A stretch of DNA of 64,000 nt from Alphaproteobacteria bacterium (GCA_016699735.1 CP065008.1:682001-746000); one strand, 5' to 3'; shown: positions 9,358 to 18,573, counted from the stretch's first letter. A program made the numbers and translations. The notes: generated by a model not told the origin, from the letters alone.

Positions 9358-9882
9358 TTATATCTTTTTTCTCAACCTCGCCAAATCCATCTCATACATA
9401 AACTCCTCCATTCTCTGCCCGTCCGGCCAGTCTTTTTCCACCTGCCCGATAAGCGTAAACCCATGCCGCAGGATCGCCCGCTTTGAGGGCTCGTTATCCG
9501 CCCGGTGGGAAACGGAAAGCCGCGTCCACGGCAAATGCTTCATCCCGAAATCCATCCGCGCCTTGTAATAGAGGTCGGCATACCCCCGCCCGCGATATTC
9601 GGGCGCGATAAAACTCATGGCAAAAACGCCCGTCCGCCCCGAGGGATCGTCGCGGCAGGTGAAGACGGCCGTAATCCCGATCAATTTGTTCTCGTCAAAC
9701 AACCCTGAAACCTGCTTGCCTGACCCATCCAGCATCTCCCGCCATTCTTCGGGCGGGCGGGACTCGGCGTCCGCAAGCGTGCCGGAATAAAACCCCGGAT
9801 GCTTCGAAAGCGCCCGCAGCCGCAGGCTCCGGAAAATATCCGAGTCATCGGGAACAAGAGGGCGCAGATAAACCTCTGTCAT
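9358..9882 (-). CDS. GNAT-family N-acetyltransferase
   Basis: This 174-aa protein has the GNAT fold. It starts with the beta1-alpha1 region YLRPLVPDDSDIFRSLRLRAL. The central strand FAMSFIAPEYRGRGYADLYYKA carries the acetyl-CoA pyrophosphate loop RGRGYA. Near the C-terminus is NEPSKRAILRHGFTLIG, the usual late GNAT motif. The substrate is unknown. A diverged tandem paralogue lies 14 bp upstream in the same direction, probably in one transcript with pheT. Confidence 0.82.
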   Translation of the reverse strand: MTEVYLRPLVPDDSDIFRSLRLRALSKHPGFYSGTLADAESRPPEEWREMLDGSGKQVSGLFDENKLIGITAVFTCRDDPSGRTGVFAMSFIAPEYRGRGYADLYYKARMDFGMKHLPWTRLSVSHRADNEPSKRAILRHGFTLIGQVEKDWPDGQRMEEFMYEMDLARLRKKI

Positions 9883-9896
9883 AAAAATCTCCGGCT

Positions 9897-10430
9897 TTAG
9901 TTGGTCTGCCTGACCCGTAGCGCATCAAGGTCCATCATATACCGGATTTCCGTATCCTGCGACCCGTCGCTCCAGAGCGTCTGGCGCGTACTATCCAAAA
10001 GAAAACCGTGCCGCACGATCGCCCGCCGCGAAGCCTCGTTTCCTGCCCGGTGCGAAACCGTTAGCCGATTCCACGGAAGATGCGCGGCAGCAAACCACAG
10101 CCGCGCTTCATAAAACCACGCCGAATAATGATGGCAGCGATAGGCGGGCTCGATATAGCTCATCGCCAAAACGCCCGTCTGCCCCGTGGGGTCTTCCCGC
10201 CACGTGAAAATTCCGCTCAGCCCGATCAGCCTCTCTCCTGCAAAAAGACCGAACACCTGCTTGCCCTCGCCGTTCAGTTTGATCTGCCAGTGCGAATCCG
10301 GATAGGCGGTTGATTGCTCAAGATTTGAGCAGAAATGACCCTTATTCTCAGCCAGAGACTTCAGCCGTAACCGGCGGAAATTGCGGAAATCTTCGGGATG
10401 AAGAGCGCGGAGAAAAATGTCGTCATCCAC
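9897..10430 (-). CDS. GNAT-family acetyltransferase paralogue with degenerate acetyl-CoA loop
   Basis: This 177-aa protein resembles the following GNAT gene along its length: LRALHPEDFRNFRRLRLKSL at the start, NEASRRAIVRHGFLLD at the end. The expected pyrophosphate-binding loop R/Q-x-x-G-x-G/A reads RCHHYS here, so the glycines are missing and acetyl-CoA binding may be weak or lost. A GTG at 10430 is chosen as start because it gives the canonical N-terminus and an 8-bp overlap with the end of pheT. An upstream start would force a long Arg/Pro-rich extension translated inside pheT. Confidence 0.72.
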   Translation of the reverse strand: MDDDIFLRALHPEDFRNFRRLRLKSLAENKGHFCSNLEQSTAYPDSHWQIKLNGEGKQVFGLFAGERLIGLSGIFTWREDPTGQTGVLAMSYIEPAYRCHHYSAWFYEARLWFAAAHLPWNRLTVSHRAGNEASRRAIVRHGFLLDSTRQTLWSDGSQDTEIRYMMDLDALRVRQTN

Positions 10431-12834
10431 GCAGGACACCGCCGGCCTTTTCCGCGACGGCGTCGATAATTTTTTGCGAGACGGCTTCGATCTCGGCATC
10501 GGTGAGCGTCTTCTCGGCGGGCTGAATCGTGACCGCCAGCGCGATGGATTTCTTGCCGGGATCGACGCCTTTTCCGGTATAGACGTCAAACACCCGCGCC
10601 TCGGTAATCAGCGCCTTGTCGGCGGAAAGCGCCGCCCGCACCAGCGTATCGGCCTCCACCTTCGCATCCACGACGAACGCGAAATCCCGGGATACGGGCT
10701 GGAAAGGAGAGAGTTTCAGCAACGGCTTACCCGTGCCGTCCTTCTTGCGCGGAGCAGGAATTTTCTCGACGAACACCTCAAACCCGACGACGGTCGTATT
10801 CTTGATACCCATCTCATCCAGCACGGCGGGATGAATCTCGCCAAAATAAGCAAGCGCATTTTTGCCGAGGGTCAGCGCACCCGAACGCCCCGGATGATAA
10901 TAGGATGGCGCCTCGCGTGTCACCCGCGCGCTGTCGGCCGGACCGCCGCAGGCAGACAAAACGGCCAGAGCGTCCGCCTTCGCATCGTAAAGATCAACGG
11001 CGCGGCCTTCCTCCGCCGAGGCCCAATGACTCGGACCTTTTGCGCCGATCCGCACGCCCGCAGCCACCATATCCTGCCCGCCGACCTTCTGCGTTTTGAA
11101 CGCCGGACCGACTTCGCACAGCCCGATATCTGTAAAACCGCGGTCCGCATTGCGCCCCGCCGCCTCGATCAGATTGGGCAGCAGGGAAGGGCGCATCTGA
11201 TCCAGTTCGGAGGAAATCGGATTGGCCAGCGTCAGCGCCGGATTATCGTTCGATCCGAAAACTTTCGCGCGGCTTTTGGGCAGAAACGACCACGTCACGC
11301 ACTCCTCAAGCCCGCGCACCGTCATTGCCGCCCGCGCCCGCCGCACGCGATTCAGCGTCACAGTTTCCGCCGGGGCCGTCACCGCACCCGCACTCCGCAC
11401 GGAGACCGCTTCGATATTCTCGAACCCTTGAATACGCACGACCTCCTCGCACAGATCCGCCGCGCCTTCGATATCCCCGCGCCACGAGGGCGGCTGCACG
11501 GAAAATCCCGTTCCCTCTTTGGTTACTGAAAACCCCAAATTCTCAAGGATATTCACCTGCTTTTCCGTAGGCACATCAACGCCGCACAGTTTTTTAACCA
11601 GAGCGGGTTCGTGCGAAATCGTTCGTTTCCACGAAGGCACCGCTCCGGCGGTGACGACATGACTCACTTCGGTCTTATCCGTTCCGCACAACTCAAGAAT
11701 CAGCCGCGTGGCAATCTCGATGCCCGCCCGCGTAAATTCCGGGTCCGCGCCGCGCTCGAAACGGTAACGCGCGTCGCTCTCAACCTGCAGAGCGCGTCCG
11801 GCGCGTGCAATCCGCATCGGTTTGAAATACGCACCTTCGAGAAACACATTGACCGTCCGCTCATCGCAACCCGTGGATACGCCGCCGACGATCCCGCCCA
11901 GGCCGATCAATCCGCTGCCATCGGTAATGCCGACCAACCCCTCCGGCACGGTATAGCTCTTGTCATTCAGCGCATCGAGGCTTTCGCCCTCTTCGGTCTT
12001 GCGAACCACGATATCGCCTTTCAACTTGTCTGCGTCAAACACGTGCAAAGGCCGCGCATATTCAAGGGTCATCAGGTTGGTGATATCCACCAAAGCCGAA
12101 ATAGGTCTTAAGCCGACGGATTTAAGCATATTCTGCAGCGATTGCGGCGAGGGGCCGTTTTTGATGTTGCGGAACAGTCGTCCCAAGAAGAGGGGACATC
12201 CATCCGTATCCTCGATTTTCACGCGGATCGGCGAATCAAACGTGCCCTTGACCGGACTCTCATCAATCACCTTCAGAGTTCCGACGCCCGCCGCGGCAAG
12301 ATCACGCGCAATCCCGCGCACGCCCGAACAATCCACCCGGTTGGGCGTCAGCCCGATCTCGATAAGCTGGTCCTGAAGGCCGAACACTTCGGCCATCGGC
12401 GTACCGACCTCGTATTTTGCATCGACCTCAATAATCCCCTGATGCTCCTCTGAAAGGCACATTTCCCGCTCCGAAACCAGCATCCCGTTAGATTCGACCC
12501 CCCGGATTTTGGTTTTTTTGAGGGTTACATCCAAACCAGGGATGTAGGTGCCTTCGGGCGCGAAAATGCCCTTCATGCCGGTCCGGGCATTCGGCGCGCC
12601 GCAGACGACCTGCAAAGTGCCCTTTTCCGTCCGAACCATACAGACGCGCAGCTTGTCGGCATCGGGATGCGGCTCCGCCGATTCGACATAGGCGACCTTA
12701 AAAGGGGCGTATAGGGCGGCCTTGTCCTCAAAACTCTCGACTTCCAGCCCGATAGCGGTGAGTTTATCGCAGAGGCTTGGCCCGTCGGCCTGCGTTTCGA
12801 GGTGCCTTTTAAGCCAGGAAACTGTGAATTTCAT
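10423..12834 (-). CDS. pheT: Phenylalanine--tRNA ligase beta subunit
   Basis: This 803-aa subunit of the alpha2-beta2 PheRS charges tRNA-Phe in the cytoplasm. The N-terminus MKFTVSWLKRHLET begins the usual fold. The EMAP-like tRNA-binding domain follows (VAYVESAEPHPDADKLRVC at about 47-65, then VVCGAPNAR). Next come the B3/B4 editing domain (HVFDADKLKGDIVVR), B5 and the catalytic-like domain (VESDARYRFERGADP), and the C-terminal FDX anticodon-binding domain (LSPFQPVSRDFAFVVD). Length is normal. pheS is not adjacent: an acetyltransferase and an inverted 319-aa gene separate them, so the pair is probably not transcribed as a simple pheST operon. Confidence 0.97.
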   Translation of the reverse strand: MKFTVSWLKRHLETQADGPSLCDKLTAIGLEVESFEDKAALYAPFKVAYVESAEPHPDADKLRVCMVRTEKGTLQVVCGAPNARTGMKGIFAPEGTYIPGLDVTLKKTKIRGVESNGMLVSEREMCLSEEHQGIIEVDAKYEVGTPMAEVFGLQDQLIEIGLTPNRVDCSGVRGIARDLAAAGVGTLKVIDESPVKGTFDSPIRVKIEDTDGCPLFLGRLFRNIKNGPSPQSLQNMLKSVGLRPISALVDITNLMTLEYARPLHVFDADKLKGDIVVRKTEEGESLDALNDKSYTVPEGLVGITDGSGLIGLGGIVGGVSTGCDERTVNVFLEGAYFKPMRIARAGRALQVESDARYRFERGADPEFTRAGIEIATRLILELCGTDKTEVSHVVTAGAVPSWKRTISHEPALVKKLCGVDVPTEKQVNILENLGFSVTKEGTGFSVQPPSWRGDIEGAADLCEEVVRIQGFENIEAVSVRSAGAVTAPAETVTLNRVRRARAAMTVRGLEECVTWSFLPKSRAKVFGSNDNPALTLANPISSELDQMRPSLLPNLIEAAGRNADRGFTDIGLCEVGPAFKTQKVGGQDMVAAGVRIGAKGPSHWASAEEGRAVDLYDAKADALAVLSACGGPADSARVTREAPSYYHPGRSGALTLGKNALAYFGEIHPAVLDEMGIKNTTVVGFEVFVEKIPAPRKKDGTGKPLLKLSPFQPVSRDFAFVVDAKVEADTLVRAALSADKALITEARVFDVYTGKGVDPGKKSIALAVTIQPAEKTLTDAEIEAVSQKIIDAVAEKAGGVLRG

Positions 12835-12945
12835 GAAATCTGCCCTTTTTATGCGCTTTTCGCGGTTTCTTTAGCGTTGAATCGGGAACCTATCTAAGCC
12901 CAAAAAACGTAATTTTCCAAGGCATTAGTGCAAATTAAGATATGT

Positions 12946-12975
12946 TTGCGTATAAAAGCGGTCCTGTGCTATGAT
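12946..12975 (+). promoter_or_regulatory. Probable sigma70-type promoter for the 319-aa orphan gene
   Basis: A TTGCGT -35 box and a TATGAT -10 box are separated by 18 bp. They end about 80 bp before the start at 13057, which has its own GAGGGG ribosome site. Confidence 0.5.
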
Positions 12976-13056
12976 TTTTTAGGTTCAAAAAACAATGGAA
13001 TCACATGACGGGTTGTACTTTTTAGGTGCGATCAAAAAAATAGAGGGGAATAGATT

Positions 13057-14016
13057 ATGGCAGAAATAGAAGCACCAGCAGTACTCCAGGAAGCAGACGC
13101 ACCTCAACAGACAGCTCCTGCTACCGAGCCAGAGAAGCCGTCCTTAGCTGATGCCGCGATGGGCAGATTGGACAACGATCTGGCGAATGGAAGTGTAAGC
13201 GATGCCGACCTGAGACAGGCCGCAAAGCGGGCATACGAAGATCTTTTACAAAAAACAGGTGGGCCAAATCAGGCCGCAGCTTCTCTAAGCTTAATTCAGC
13301 AATCTGGTGCTTTGAATGAGGGTATTGCTAACCAGTTTCGCGGCGCTATGACGATCGCTAACGGCAATTCGGATAAATTTGCAGAAGAAATTGTCAAACG
13401 AAGACAAGACCTGTCCCAGCTCATGCTGGCAACAACCCCGGCGGCTCAGCCTGCAACCGCCGCTGCAGGAAGTACACCGACTACAGGCGCAAACTTTTCC
13501 TTTTCTGATATGCTTAACAGCGATTTTATGAAACCTTTTAAGCAGTTTCTAGAATCTATGTTGTCGGCTTTCAGCGGCGGAAAGAAGGTAAACTTGGATA
13601 CTTTATTTGCTGGTAACAAGCCTGCTACGGCTAATCCGAACGCTCCGACGACCACTGCCGGGGCAACGCCACAGACGGCTTCAACTACTGGACAAACTCC
13701 TGCACCTGCGGCAATCACTCCACCGCCGCCGGCGTCAGCAGCGGCCACAACCCCTCCCACTCTAGCAGAGCAACCCGGAGGAGTGGCGTATGACGTTGCT
13801 AATCCATCAGGAGGCGGCGCAATATCTGTCAACCAAGATGCTCGTCTGGTAACGATTGGCAATACCTCTGCGCCAGGTTACTTTAACGGCCTGTCTAACC
13901 CTGATCCAGGTTTGATCACTACAAGATTGTCAACTGAACTTCCGGCCGCAGAAGTTCAGACGACTCTCGCTTCTAATACTGCAACTCCATCGCGTTACCA
14001 ACCAGTCTGGACCTAA
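13057..14016 (+). CDS. Pro/Ala/Thr-rich protein of unknown function between pheT and pheS
   Basis: I do not recognise this 319-aa protein. It has no signal peptide and no membrane segment. Residues ~25-120 look helical and charged (DADLRQAAKRAYEDLLQKTGG; EEIVKRRQDLSQLML). A short amphipathic stretch follows (SDMLNSDFMKPFKQFLESMLSAFSG, cut by the length rule into adjacent parts). The remainder is low complexity, Pro/Ala/Thr/Gly-rich, including a PPPPASAA run. The gene has a good GAGGGG ribosome site and its own promoter-like region. It ends in a CTAA shared with the convergent acetyltransferase stop. Composition and insertion between pheT and pheS suggest a late arrival. It could be a secreted effector or scaffold, but nothing proves that. 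Confidence 0.65.
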   Translation: MAEIEAPAVLQEADAPQQTAPATEPEKPSLADAAMGRLDNDLANGSVSDADLRQAAKRAYEDLLQKTGGPNQAAASLSLIQQSGALNEGIANQFRGAMTIANGNSDKFAEEIVKRRQDLSQLMLATTPAAQPATAAAGSTPTTGANFSFSDMLNSDFMKPFKQFLESMLSAFSGGKKVNLDTLFAGNKPATANPNAPTTTAGATPQTASTTGQTPAPAAITPPPPASAAATTPPTLAEQPGGVAYDVANPSGGGAISVNQDARLVTIGNTSAPGYFNGLSNPDPGLITTRLSTELPAAEVQTTLASNTATPSRYQPVWT

Positions 14017-14453
14017 CTGATCGGTAACACATAAAAAGCGAAATCAAGTTTAATGCCAAGGTTCTTATACAGAGCCTTGGCACTTTTATTATCTTCAGGC
14101 GTCAGCCAGTACATCCGCGCCCAGCCCTCGTGTGTCCCGCGCCGGATGACGTCCTCGACCAACCTGCGCCCGATTCCGCGTCCGCGCTGTTCCGGCAAAA
14201 CAAAAACATCCTGAAGGTAACACACAGGCCTCAGATGGCCCGTGGTAGGATGAAGAATATAATGCGCGATACCCAGAATCTTGCCGTTCTGCTCCGCGCA
14301 AATCCCGTAAACCGGCTCGTCCTCGGCCAGAATACGCCGCCATGTTTCCTGCGTAACGGCGTCATCGCGCTGACCGAGATTATTGGCATCCCAGAGCGGC
14401 AGCCATTCGGCGAAATCGGGATAAGCCAGCGGCCTGAACTTGATCTGGTTCAT
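14013..14453 (-). CDS. GNAT-family N-acetyltransferase
   Basis: The protein is 146 aa with an intact acetyl-CoA loop ([21 protein letters not shown] at about 88-108) and the late motif [14 protein letters not shown]. The layout, an N-terminal substrate half and a strong Q/R-x-x-G-x-G/A motif, is that of small-molecule or protein GNATs. The substrate is not predictable. Its start overlaps the pheS stop by 4 bp (ATGA), so translation is coupled to pheS. Its stop overlaps the convergent 319-aa gene by 4 bp. Confidence 0.82.
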   Translation of the reverse strand: MNQIKFRPLAYPDFAEWLPLWDANNLGQRDDAVTQETWRRILAEDEPVYGICAEQNGKILGIAHYILHPTTGHLRPVCYLQDVFVLPEQRGRGIGRRLVEDVIRRGTHEGWARMYWLTPEDNKSAKALYKNLGIKLDFAFYVLPIS

Positions 14454-15562
14454 GAGGGTTTTTGAACGCCCGTCGCGTTATTGGGTCGATCCAGCGGATC
14501 GAATCCGTAATGCCGCAGCCAGCGCACATCGCTCTCGAAAAAGGTCCGCAGATCAGGAATCCCGTATTTGAGCATCGCCATACGCTCGATCCCCATACCG
14601 AACGCGAAACCCTGATACTGGTCCGGGTCGATCCCGCAATTCTTCAGCACGTTAGGATGCACCATCCCGCAACCCAGAATTTCCATCCAGCCGTCAACCG
14701 ACCCGTCTGCATTTCCGCCCAGCCGCAAACCCCCGCCCTTGCGGGAGCAGGCAATATCCATTTCCGCGCCGGGCTCAACGAAAGGAAAAAAGCTGGGACG
14801 AAGCCGCACGGGAAGATTATCAATCTCAAAAAACGCCCGCACGAAATCCATCAGGCAACCTTTCAGGTGGCCCATATGGATATCCTTATCGATCAGCAGC
14901 CCTTCCATCTGGTGGAACATCGGCGTGTGCGTCATATCGTAATCCGAACGGTACGTCCGCCCGAAACAGATGATTTTGTGCGGCGGCTTGTGCGACTGCA
15001 TATGCCGGATCTGAACCGAAGACGTATGCGTCCGCAAAAGCTTCTTGGCGTATTCGCCCTTTTCCTCGGGATCATCGGGCAGGAAGAACGTATCCTGCAT
15101 CTCGCGCGCCGGATGGCCCGGGGGAAAATTCAGAGCTGTGAAATTGTGGTAATCATCCTCGATGTCCGGCCCTTCGGCAACGGCGAAACCCATATCGGCA
15201 AAAATGGCGGTCAGTTCCTCGATTGTCTGGCTGATCGGATGGATATGACCCTGAACAGAAGGTCGGGGCGACAGCGTCACGTCAAGCGTCTCCGAAGCCA
15301 GCCGCTCATCCAGAGCCTGCCGCTTGAGCGCGGCCTCCTGACGTTCGATCAGAGCGGCGATCTCATCCTTGAGGGCATTGAGTTCCTGCCCCTTCGTTTT
15401 GCGCTCCTCCGGGTCCATCTGGCCCAAACTCTTCATCAGGGCGGTGATGCTGCCCTTTTTACCAAGAACCGTCACCCGGACGTCATCCAGCGCCTTGAGA
15501 TCATTGGCGGCAACGATTTGATTGGCGATTTCGGTCTTTAAACTCTTGATTTCCTGCGACAT
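14450..15562 (-). CDS. pheS: Phenylalanine--tRNA ligase alpha subunit
   Basis: This 370-aa catalytic subunit of PheRS has an N-terminal coiled coil (residues ~1-85), then class II synthetase motifs. Motif 2 is in the [19 protein letters not shown] region, and motif 3 is [19 protein letters not shown] near residue 320. It joins phenylalanine to AMP and then to tRNA-Phe together with PheT. The length is typical. The downstream partner is not pheT but an overlapping GNAT gene. Confidence 0.97.
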   Translation of the reverse strand: MSQEIKSLKTEIANQIVAANDLKALDDVRVTVLGKKGSITALMKSLGQMDPEERKTKGQELNALKDEIAALIERQEAALKRQALDERLASETLDVTLSPRPSVQGHIHPISQTIEELTAIFADMGFAVAEGPDIEDDYHNFTALNFPPGHPAREMQDTFFLPDDPEEKGEYAKKLLRTHTSSVQIRHMQSHKPPHKIICFGRTYRSDYDMTHTPMFHQMEGLLIDKDIHMGHLKGCLMDFVRAFFEIDNLPVRLRPSFFPFVEPGAEMDIACSRKGGGLRLGGNADGSVDGWMEILGCGMVHPNVLKNCGIDPDQYQGFAFGMGIERMAMLKYGIPDLRTFFESDVRWLRHYGFDPLDRPNNATGVQKPS

Positions 15563-15660
15563 GCGTTGTTTCTAACACGCGAAGCGCCTGAAAATAAAGT
15601 GGTTTTCGTGTCTTTTAAAACAGATTATGATAACGTAAGCACTTAAAAAACAGGCGGGCC

Positions 15661-15918
15661 ATGAACGACGATAACGAAAAGGGTGATATGAAATCCGGTT
15701 TTGAGGGAAAAACCGCTCGGAATGCCCCTGCTTTGACTGAAGCGGAGCGCGAGCGCAAAGGGCTTGAAGTGATCGAAGCCCTTGATCGGTTGCGCGAGGA
15801 AGCCCTTAAGAACGGCCTCACGCCCGAAATAGCCACAGAAATCCTCGAAGAGTATTACGCTGAAAAGCGCGCCGCCAAAGACGCCTCCTTGACGAAGGAG
15901 AAATCAGGCGATGCCTAA
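15661..15918 (+). CDS. Small charged protein, probable antitoxin partner of the PIN protein
   Basis: The protein is 85 aa, highly charged and helical (AERERKGLEVIEALDRLREEAL). Its stop overlaps the start of the PIN-domain gene by 8 bp, the arrangement typical of type II antitoxin-toxin pairs. I see no clear DNA-binding fold. The antitoxin call rests on size, order and overlap. An ATG at 15661 begins the frame; an internal Met at codon 10 is an alternative. Confidence 0.55.
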   Translation: MNDDNEKGDMKSGFEGKTARNAPALTEAERERKGLEVIEALDRLREEALKNGLTPEIATEILEEYYAEKRAAKDASLTKEKSGDA

Positions 15919-16420
15919 AAAGGTCGTGATCGACACGAACGTATACGTCAGCTATCTGATGGCTTCGAGAAGCGACACGGCGGTGGCGCAAGCAGTAAGA
16001 TACGCGCATGGCCGCCACCATCTTTATCAAAGCCCCGAAACCTTTGCGGAATTGGAAGAAGTTCTTGCGCGTCCGAAATTCGCCCGCTACTTCTCGCCCG
16101 ACGCGGCGCAGGGTTTATTGGATAAGATCAAGGCCAGCGCCACCTTTCTTGAGCCGACGACAAAGCCGCAGATATCCCCCGATCCCGACGACAATAAATT
16201 CTTCGCCCTGGCGGAGGCCGCCGACGCGGATTTTCTGCTCTCCGGCGACACAAAGCACGTTCTGACAATTTTGGATTACCGGAACGCCCAGACAATAGCC
16301 CCCGTCGACTTTATCGATCCGCGCAACCGGACCTTGTATTTCTCACACATGGCCTCTCCGGCCAGAAAAGACAGCGGCCTGTTCGAGCCGGTCATATTTG
16401 AAACTTTGGCACAAGACTGA
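15911..16420 (+). CDS. PIN-domain protein, putative toxin
   Basis: This 169-aa protein starts KKVVIDTNVYVSYLM, the first PIN acidic strand (D8). It has a second acidic position in the ETFAELEEVL helix, and the later acidic set SPDPDDNKFFALAEAADADFLLSGD. PIN domains are Mg-dependent ribonucleases. In type II toxin-antitoxin pairs they cut tRNA, rRNA or mRNA. The sequence style is that of the COG1569 group of putative toxins. All four expected acidic residues seem present, so the protein looks active. It is coupled to the small upstream gene by overlap. Confidence 0.75.
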   Translation: MPKKVVIDTNVYVSYLMASRSDTAVAQAVRYAHGRHHLYQSPETFAELEEVLARPKFARYFSPDAAQGLLDKIKASATFLEPTTKPQISPDPDDNKFFALAEAADADFLLSGDTKHVLTILDYRNAQTIAPVDFIDPRNRTLYFSHMASPARKDSGLFEPVIFETLAQD

Positions 16421-16430
16421 CTTTTCCGTC

Positions 16431-17114
16431 TCAGGATGAAGACCATTTCTTTGAAATGATCGGAATGGCTTGCGGAAGGGAGTCGATCAGGTGATCCGGC
16501 CGCGCCTTCCGCAGTCGCGCTTCGGTAATACACCCGCCTGTGATTCCGATGGACATGACGCCCAGTTTTCGCCCGATATCCGGCTCTTCCATACTATCGC
16601 CGATGATAAAGGAATTATCGGGATGATAGCCCCGTTTGACCAGAAAGCTTGAGAGCCTTTCAAGTTTGTTAGTGGCGTTCAGAATTGTGGTCCCATCGCA
16701 ATTATTGGCCGAAACATGACTGAAATACTTAGCGATTTTTAATCTTTCAAGCTGTGGCTCAATCTTGAGCGTCAGGTAATTGCTGAGGATAATACACGCA
16801 ATCCCGTGCGCCTTAAGCCACTCCAGCAATTCTCTTGCGCCGCGGCGTGTTCGGACATTCGCCGCCAAAGCCTCGTAGCGGGTCTGAAAAATCGCATTGG
16901 CCTCTTCCTTCGTGGCCAACACCCGGTCGATATCGCATCCGTTGCGCTTGTAATAATGGATCACTGGGAAATCGAAAGTTTCCCGCTGTCTCTGTAATGT
17001 AATCGGCGACTTGCCGTAAAATTCAAGACAGGCGTTCGAAGCAACCCAAGCCATGCGCGTGTCGGCGATCAACGTACCGTTCCAGTCGAAAACGGCGAGT
17101 CTTTGTAACGTCAT
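16431..17114 (-). CDS. HAD-superfamily hydrolase
   Basis: The protein is 227 aa. Motif I is FDWNGTLIAD with nucleophile Asp9; the second Asp of the usual DxD is replaced by Asn (DWN), a variant seen in some HAD phosphatases. Motif II is IILSNY, and motifs III/IV lie in KLERLSSFL and FIIGDSMEEPDIGRKLG. It should hydrolyse a phosphate ester; the substrate is unknown. Its start overlaps the stop of the DotI-like gene by 4 bp, so the two are translationally coupled. Confidence 0.78.
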   Translation of the reverse strand: MTLQRLAVFDWNGTLIADTRMAWVASNACLEFYGKSPITLQRQRETFDFPVIHYYKRNGCDIDRVLATKEEANAIFQTRYEALAANVRTRRGARELLEWLKAHGIACIILSNYLTLKIEPQLERLKIAKYFSHVSANNCDGTTILNATNKLERLSSFLVKRGYHPDNSFIIGDSMEEPDIGRKLGVMSIGITGGCITEARLRKARPDHLIDSLPQAIPIISKKWSSS

Positions 17115-17878
17115 TCGTCAATAGAGTCCTGATCAGGACTCTTTTCCACGGCAGAATTCTCACTCTTGGAAGGAAAATCTTCCTCAACAGAATCTTCTCC
17201 ATTACCGGAACTATCTTCTTCTTTTTTGCCTAAGTTTCCGTCCTTATCTTCTTCTAAGCCCATTTTGTCCTTCAACGCATCATGAAGGCTGGCATTTTTC
17301 TTCTGCTTCCCTCCGTCATGGCAAGGACAAAAAATAGGATCCTCGTCAATAAATGAGAGCCACCTGTCCACTGCAAGCCTTTTACCCCTGTCCTCACCAG
17401 AGGGAATTTCCTTGATATCAACTGAAATCTTAAGAAACTGAAATAACGTACTGCCTTCAGAGCTATACTCAATAACGTAGTTGAAAGTAGAGGTCCAAAA
17501 AAAAGTCGACCGGACAATTTTAGGCTCACTAATCTGAATAGGCGAAATAATATAGCCATGAATAGTTTGTTTTTTACTGATAATACTTTTGAGAAAACCC
17601 GTCTCATTCATGGCACCATAAAAAGATCGAAAGCCTGCAGTGGAAAAAAAATCCTTTATTGCTCCGAGTTTCTCTTTGTAGTTTTCATGATTAAACTCAA
17701 AAAAGCTGTTTGAAACACTTGAAATGAAGCCTTTCACGGCAAATTCATCAAAATCGGGGCCAGCGCCTATCACTTCGCGTACCGAGGGTGGATCTACAAT
17801 GACTTCCGCGTCAGCTTCAAAGGCAGAAAGAGCAAGGAAAGTTAAAAAAAGAAGAAAAAGCTTTGAATATTTTTTCAT
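17111..17878 (-). CDS. Exported DotI/IcmL-like protein (orphan)
   Basis: This 255-aa protein has a signal peptide (LFLLFLTFLALSAFEADA). The mature domain reads like the periplasmic core of DotI/IcmL, the VirB8-like component of type IVB secretion systems. Features are FEFNHENYKEKLGAIKDFFS, then TAGFRSFYGAMNETGFLKSI, a FFWTSTFNYVIEY strand and LKISVDIKEIP. The last 70 residues are acidic, Ser/Glu/Asp-rich and probably disordered. ATG at 17878 is chosen because it gives the signal peptide, with AAGG 8 bp upstream. No other dot/icm gene is visible; it sits behind rpmI-rplT and before an HAD gene. The family call is by pattern recognition and should be tested by profile search. Confidence 0.6.
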   Translation of the reverse strand: MKKYSKLFLLFLTFLALSAFEADAEVIVDPPSVREVIGAGPDFDEFAVKGFISSVSNSFFEFNHENYKEKLGAIKDFFSTAGFRSFYGAMNETGFLKSIISKKQTIHGYIISPIQISEPKIVRSTFFWTSTFNYVIEYSSEGSTLFQFLKISVDIKEIPSGEDRGKRLAVDRWLSFIDEDPIFCPCHDGGKQKKNASLHDALKDKMGLEEDKDGNLGKKEEDSSGNGEDSVEEDFPSKSENSAVEKSPDQDSIDE

Positions 17879-17892
17879 GTGACACACCTTAC

Positions 17893-17927
17893 AAAAAGCT
17901 CCTCCTGAACTATCATAAGGAGGAGCT
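17893..17927 (-). terminator. Intrinsic terminator or attenuator after rplT
   Basis: A perfect 10-bp stem (AGCTCCTCCT / AGGAGGAGCT) with an 11-nt loop is followed by a T run on the minus strand. It lies between the rplT stop and the DotI-like start, so it separates or attenuates expression of the distal genes. Confidence 0.8.
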
Positions 17928-17947
17928 AAGGAACGCAACAAAATAAA

Positions 17948-18325
17948 TCAAGCAGCCCTATTCTCAATTTTGGCTAATGCACTCTGCGCTTGCTTGACCA
18001 GAGCCTCAAACTCCGCTGGATTCCGGATCGCCAGATCGGAGAGAACCTTACGGTCCAACTCAATGGCGCACAGTTTCAGGCCGTGAATGAACTGGGAGTA
18101 GGTCAGTCCGTGCTGACGCACACCGGCATTGATCCGCTGTATCCACAAAGCGCGGAAGTCACGCTTTTTGACCCGGCGGTCACGATACGCATACTGTCCG
18201 GCTTTTTCGACGGCCTGAACGGCGGTGCGGAAGCAATTCTTCCTCCGCCCGTAATAGCCTTTGGCTTTCTTGATTACCTTGCGGTGTCTGGCGTGGGCGC
18301 GAGCCCCTCCTTTAACGCGGGCCAT
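17948..18325 (-). CDS. rplT: 50S ribosomal protein L20
   Basis: The protein is 125 aa. It starts [37 protein letters not shown] (family signature), with [18 protein letters not shown] and the C-terminal [11 protein letters not shown] typical of L20, an early 50S assembly protein that binds 23S rRNA. The start overlaps the rpmI stop by one base (TAATG). In many bacteria L20 also autoregulates this operon, but no clear leader structure is visible here. Confidence 0.98.
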   Translation of the reverse strand: MARVKGGARAHARHRKVIKKAKGYYGRRKNCFRTAVQAVEKAGQYAYRDRRVKKRDFRALWIQRINAGVRQHGLTYSQFIHGLKLCAIELDRKVLSDLAIRNPAEFEALVKQAQSALAKIENRAA

Positions 18326-18573
18326 TATTGTGCTCCTTCTTCTTTTTTAGCGGCAGGCTTTTTCTTGCGCTTGCGGCTGTTGGGCAGGAAATTGCGAAGA
18401 ACGATCGTCGCATCGGCATCGCACAGCGTATCCATCCCACGCGCCTTGCGCTTCATGGATTTCGGCTTGTTCATCATCATGTGTCGGGAATGGGACGGTT
18501 TAGCTTTGACTTTGCCCTTAGCCGTCACCTTAAAGCGCTTTTTGGCGCTCGAGTGCGTTTTCATTTTCGGCAT
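18325..18573 (-). CDS. rpmI: 50S ribosomal protein L35
   Basis: The protein is 82 aa and begins [17 protein letters not shown], the L35 signature, with the basic middle KPSHSRHMM. The C-terminus is slightly longer than usual and Lys-rich ([17 protein letters not shown]). ATG at 18573 is chosen because GGAG lies at the right distance and it restores the conserved N-terminus. infC, which often precedes rpmI, is not present upstream. Confidence 0.95.
   Translation of the reverse strand: MPKMKTHSSAKKRFKVTAKGKVKAKPSHSRHMMMNKPKSMKRKARGMDTLCDADATIVLRNFLPNSRKRKKKPAAKKEEGAQ

Noticed and set aside
10417..11529. Arg-rich frame on the plus strand over pheT
   Set aside because: Antisense to pheT and explained by its GC-rich codons.
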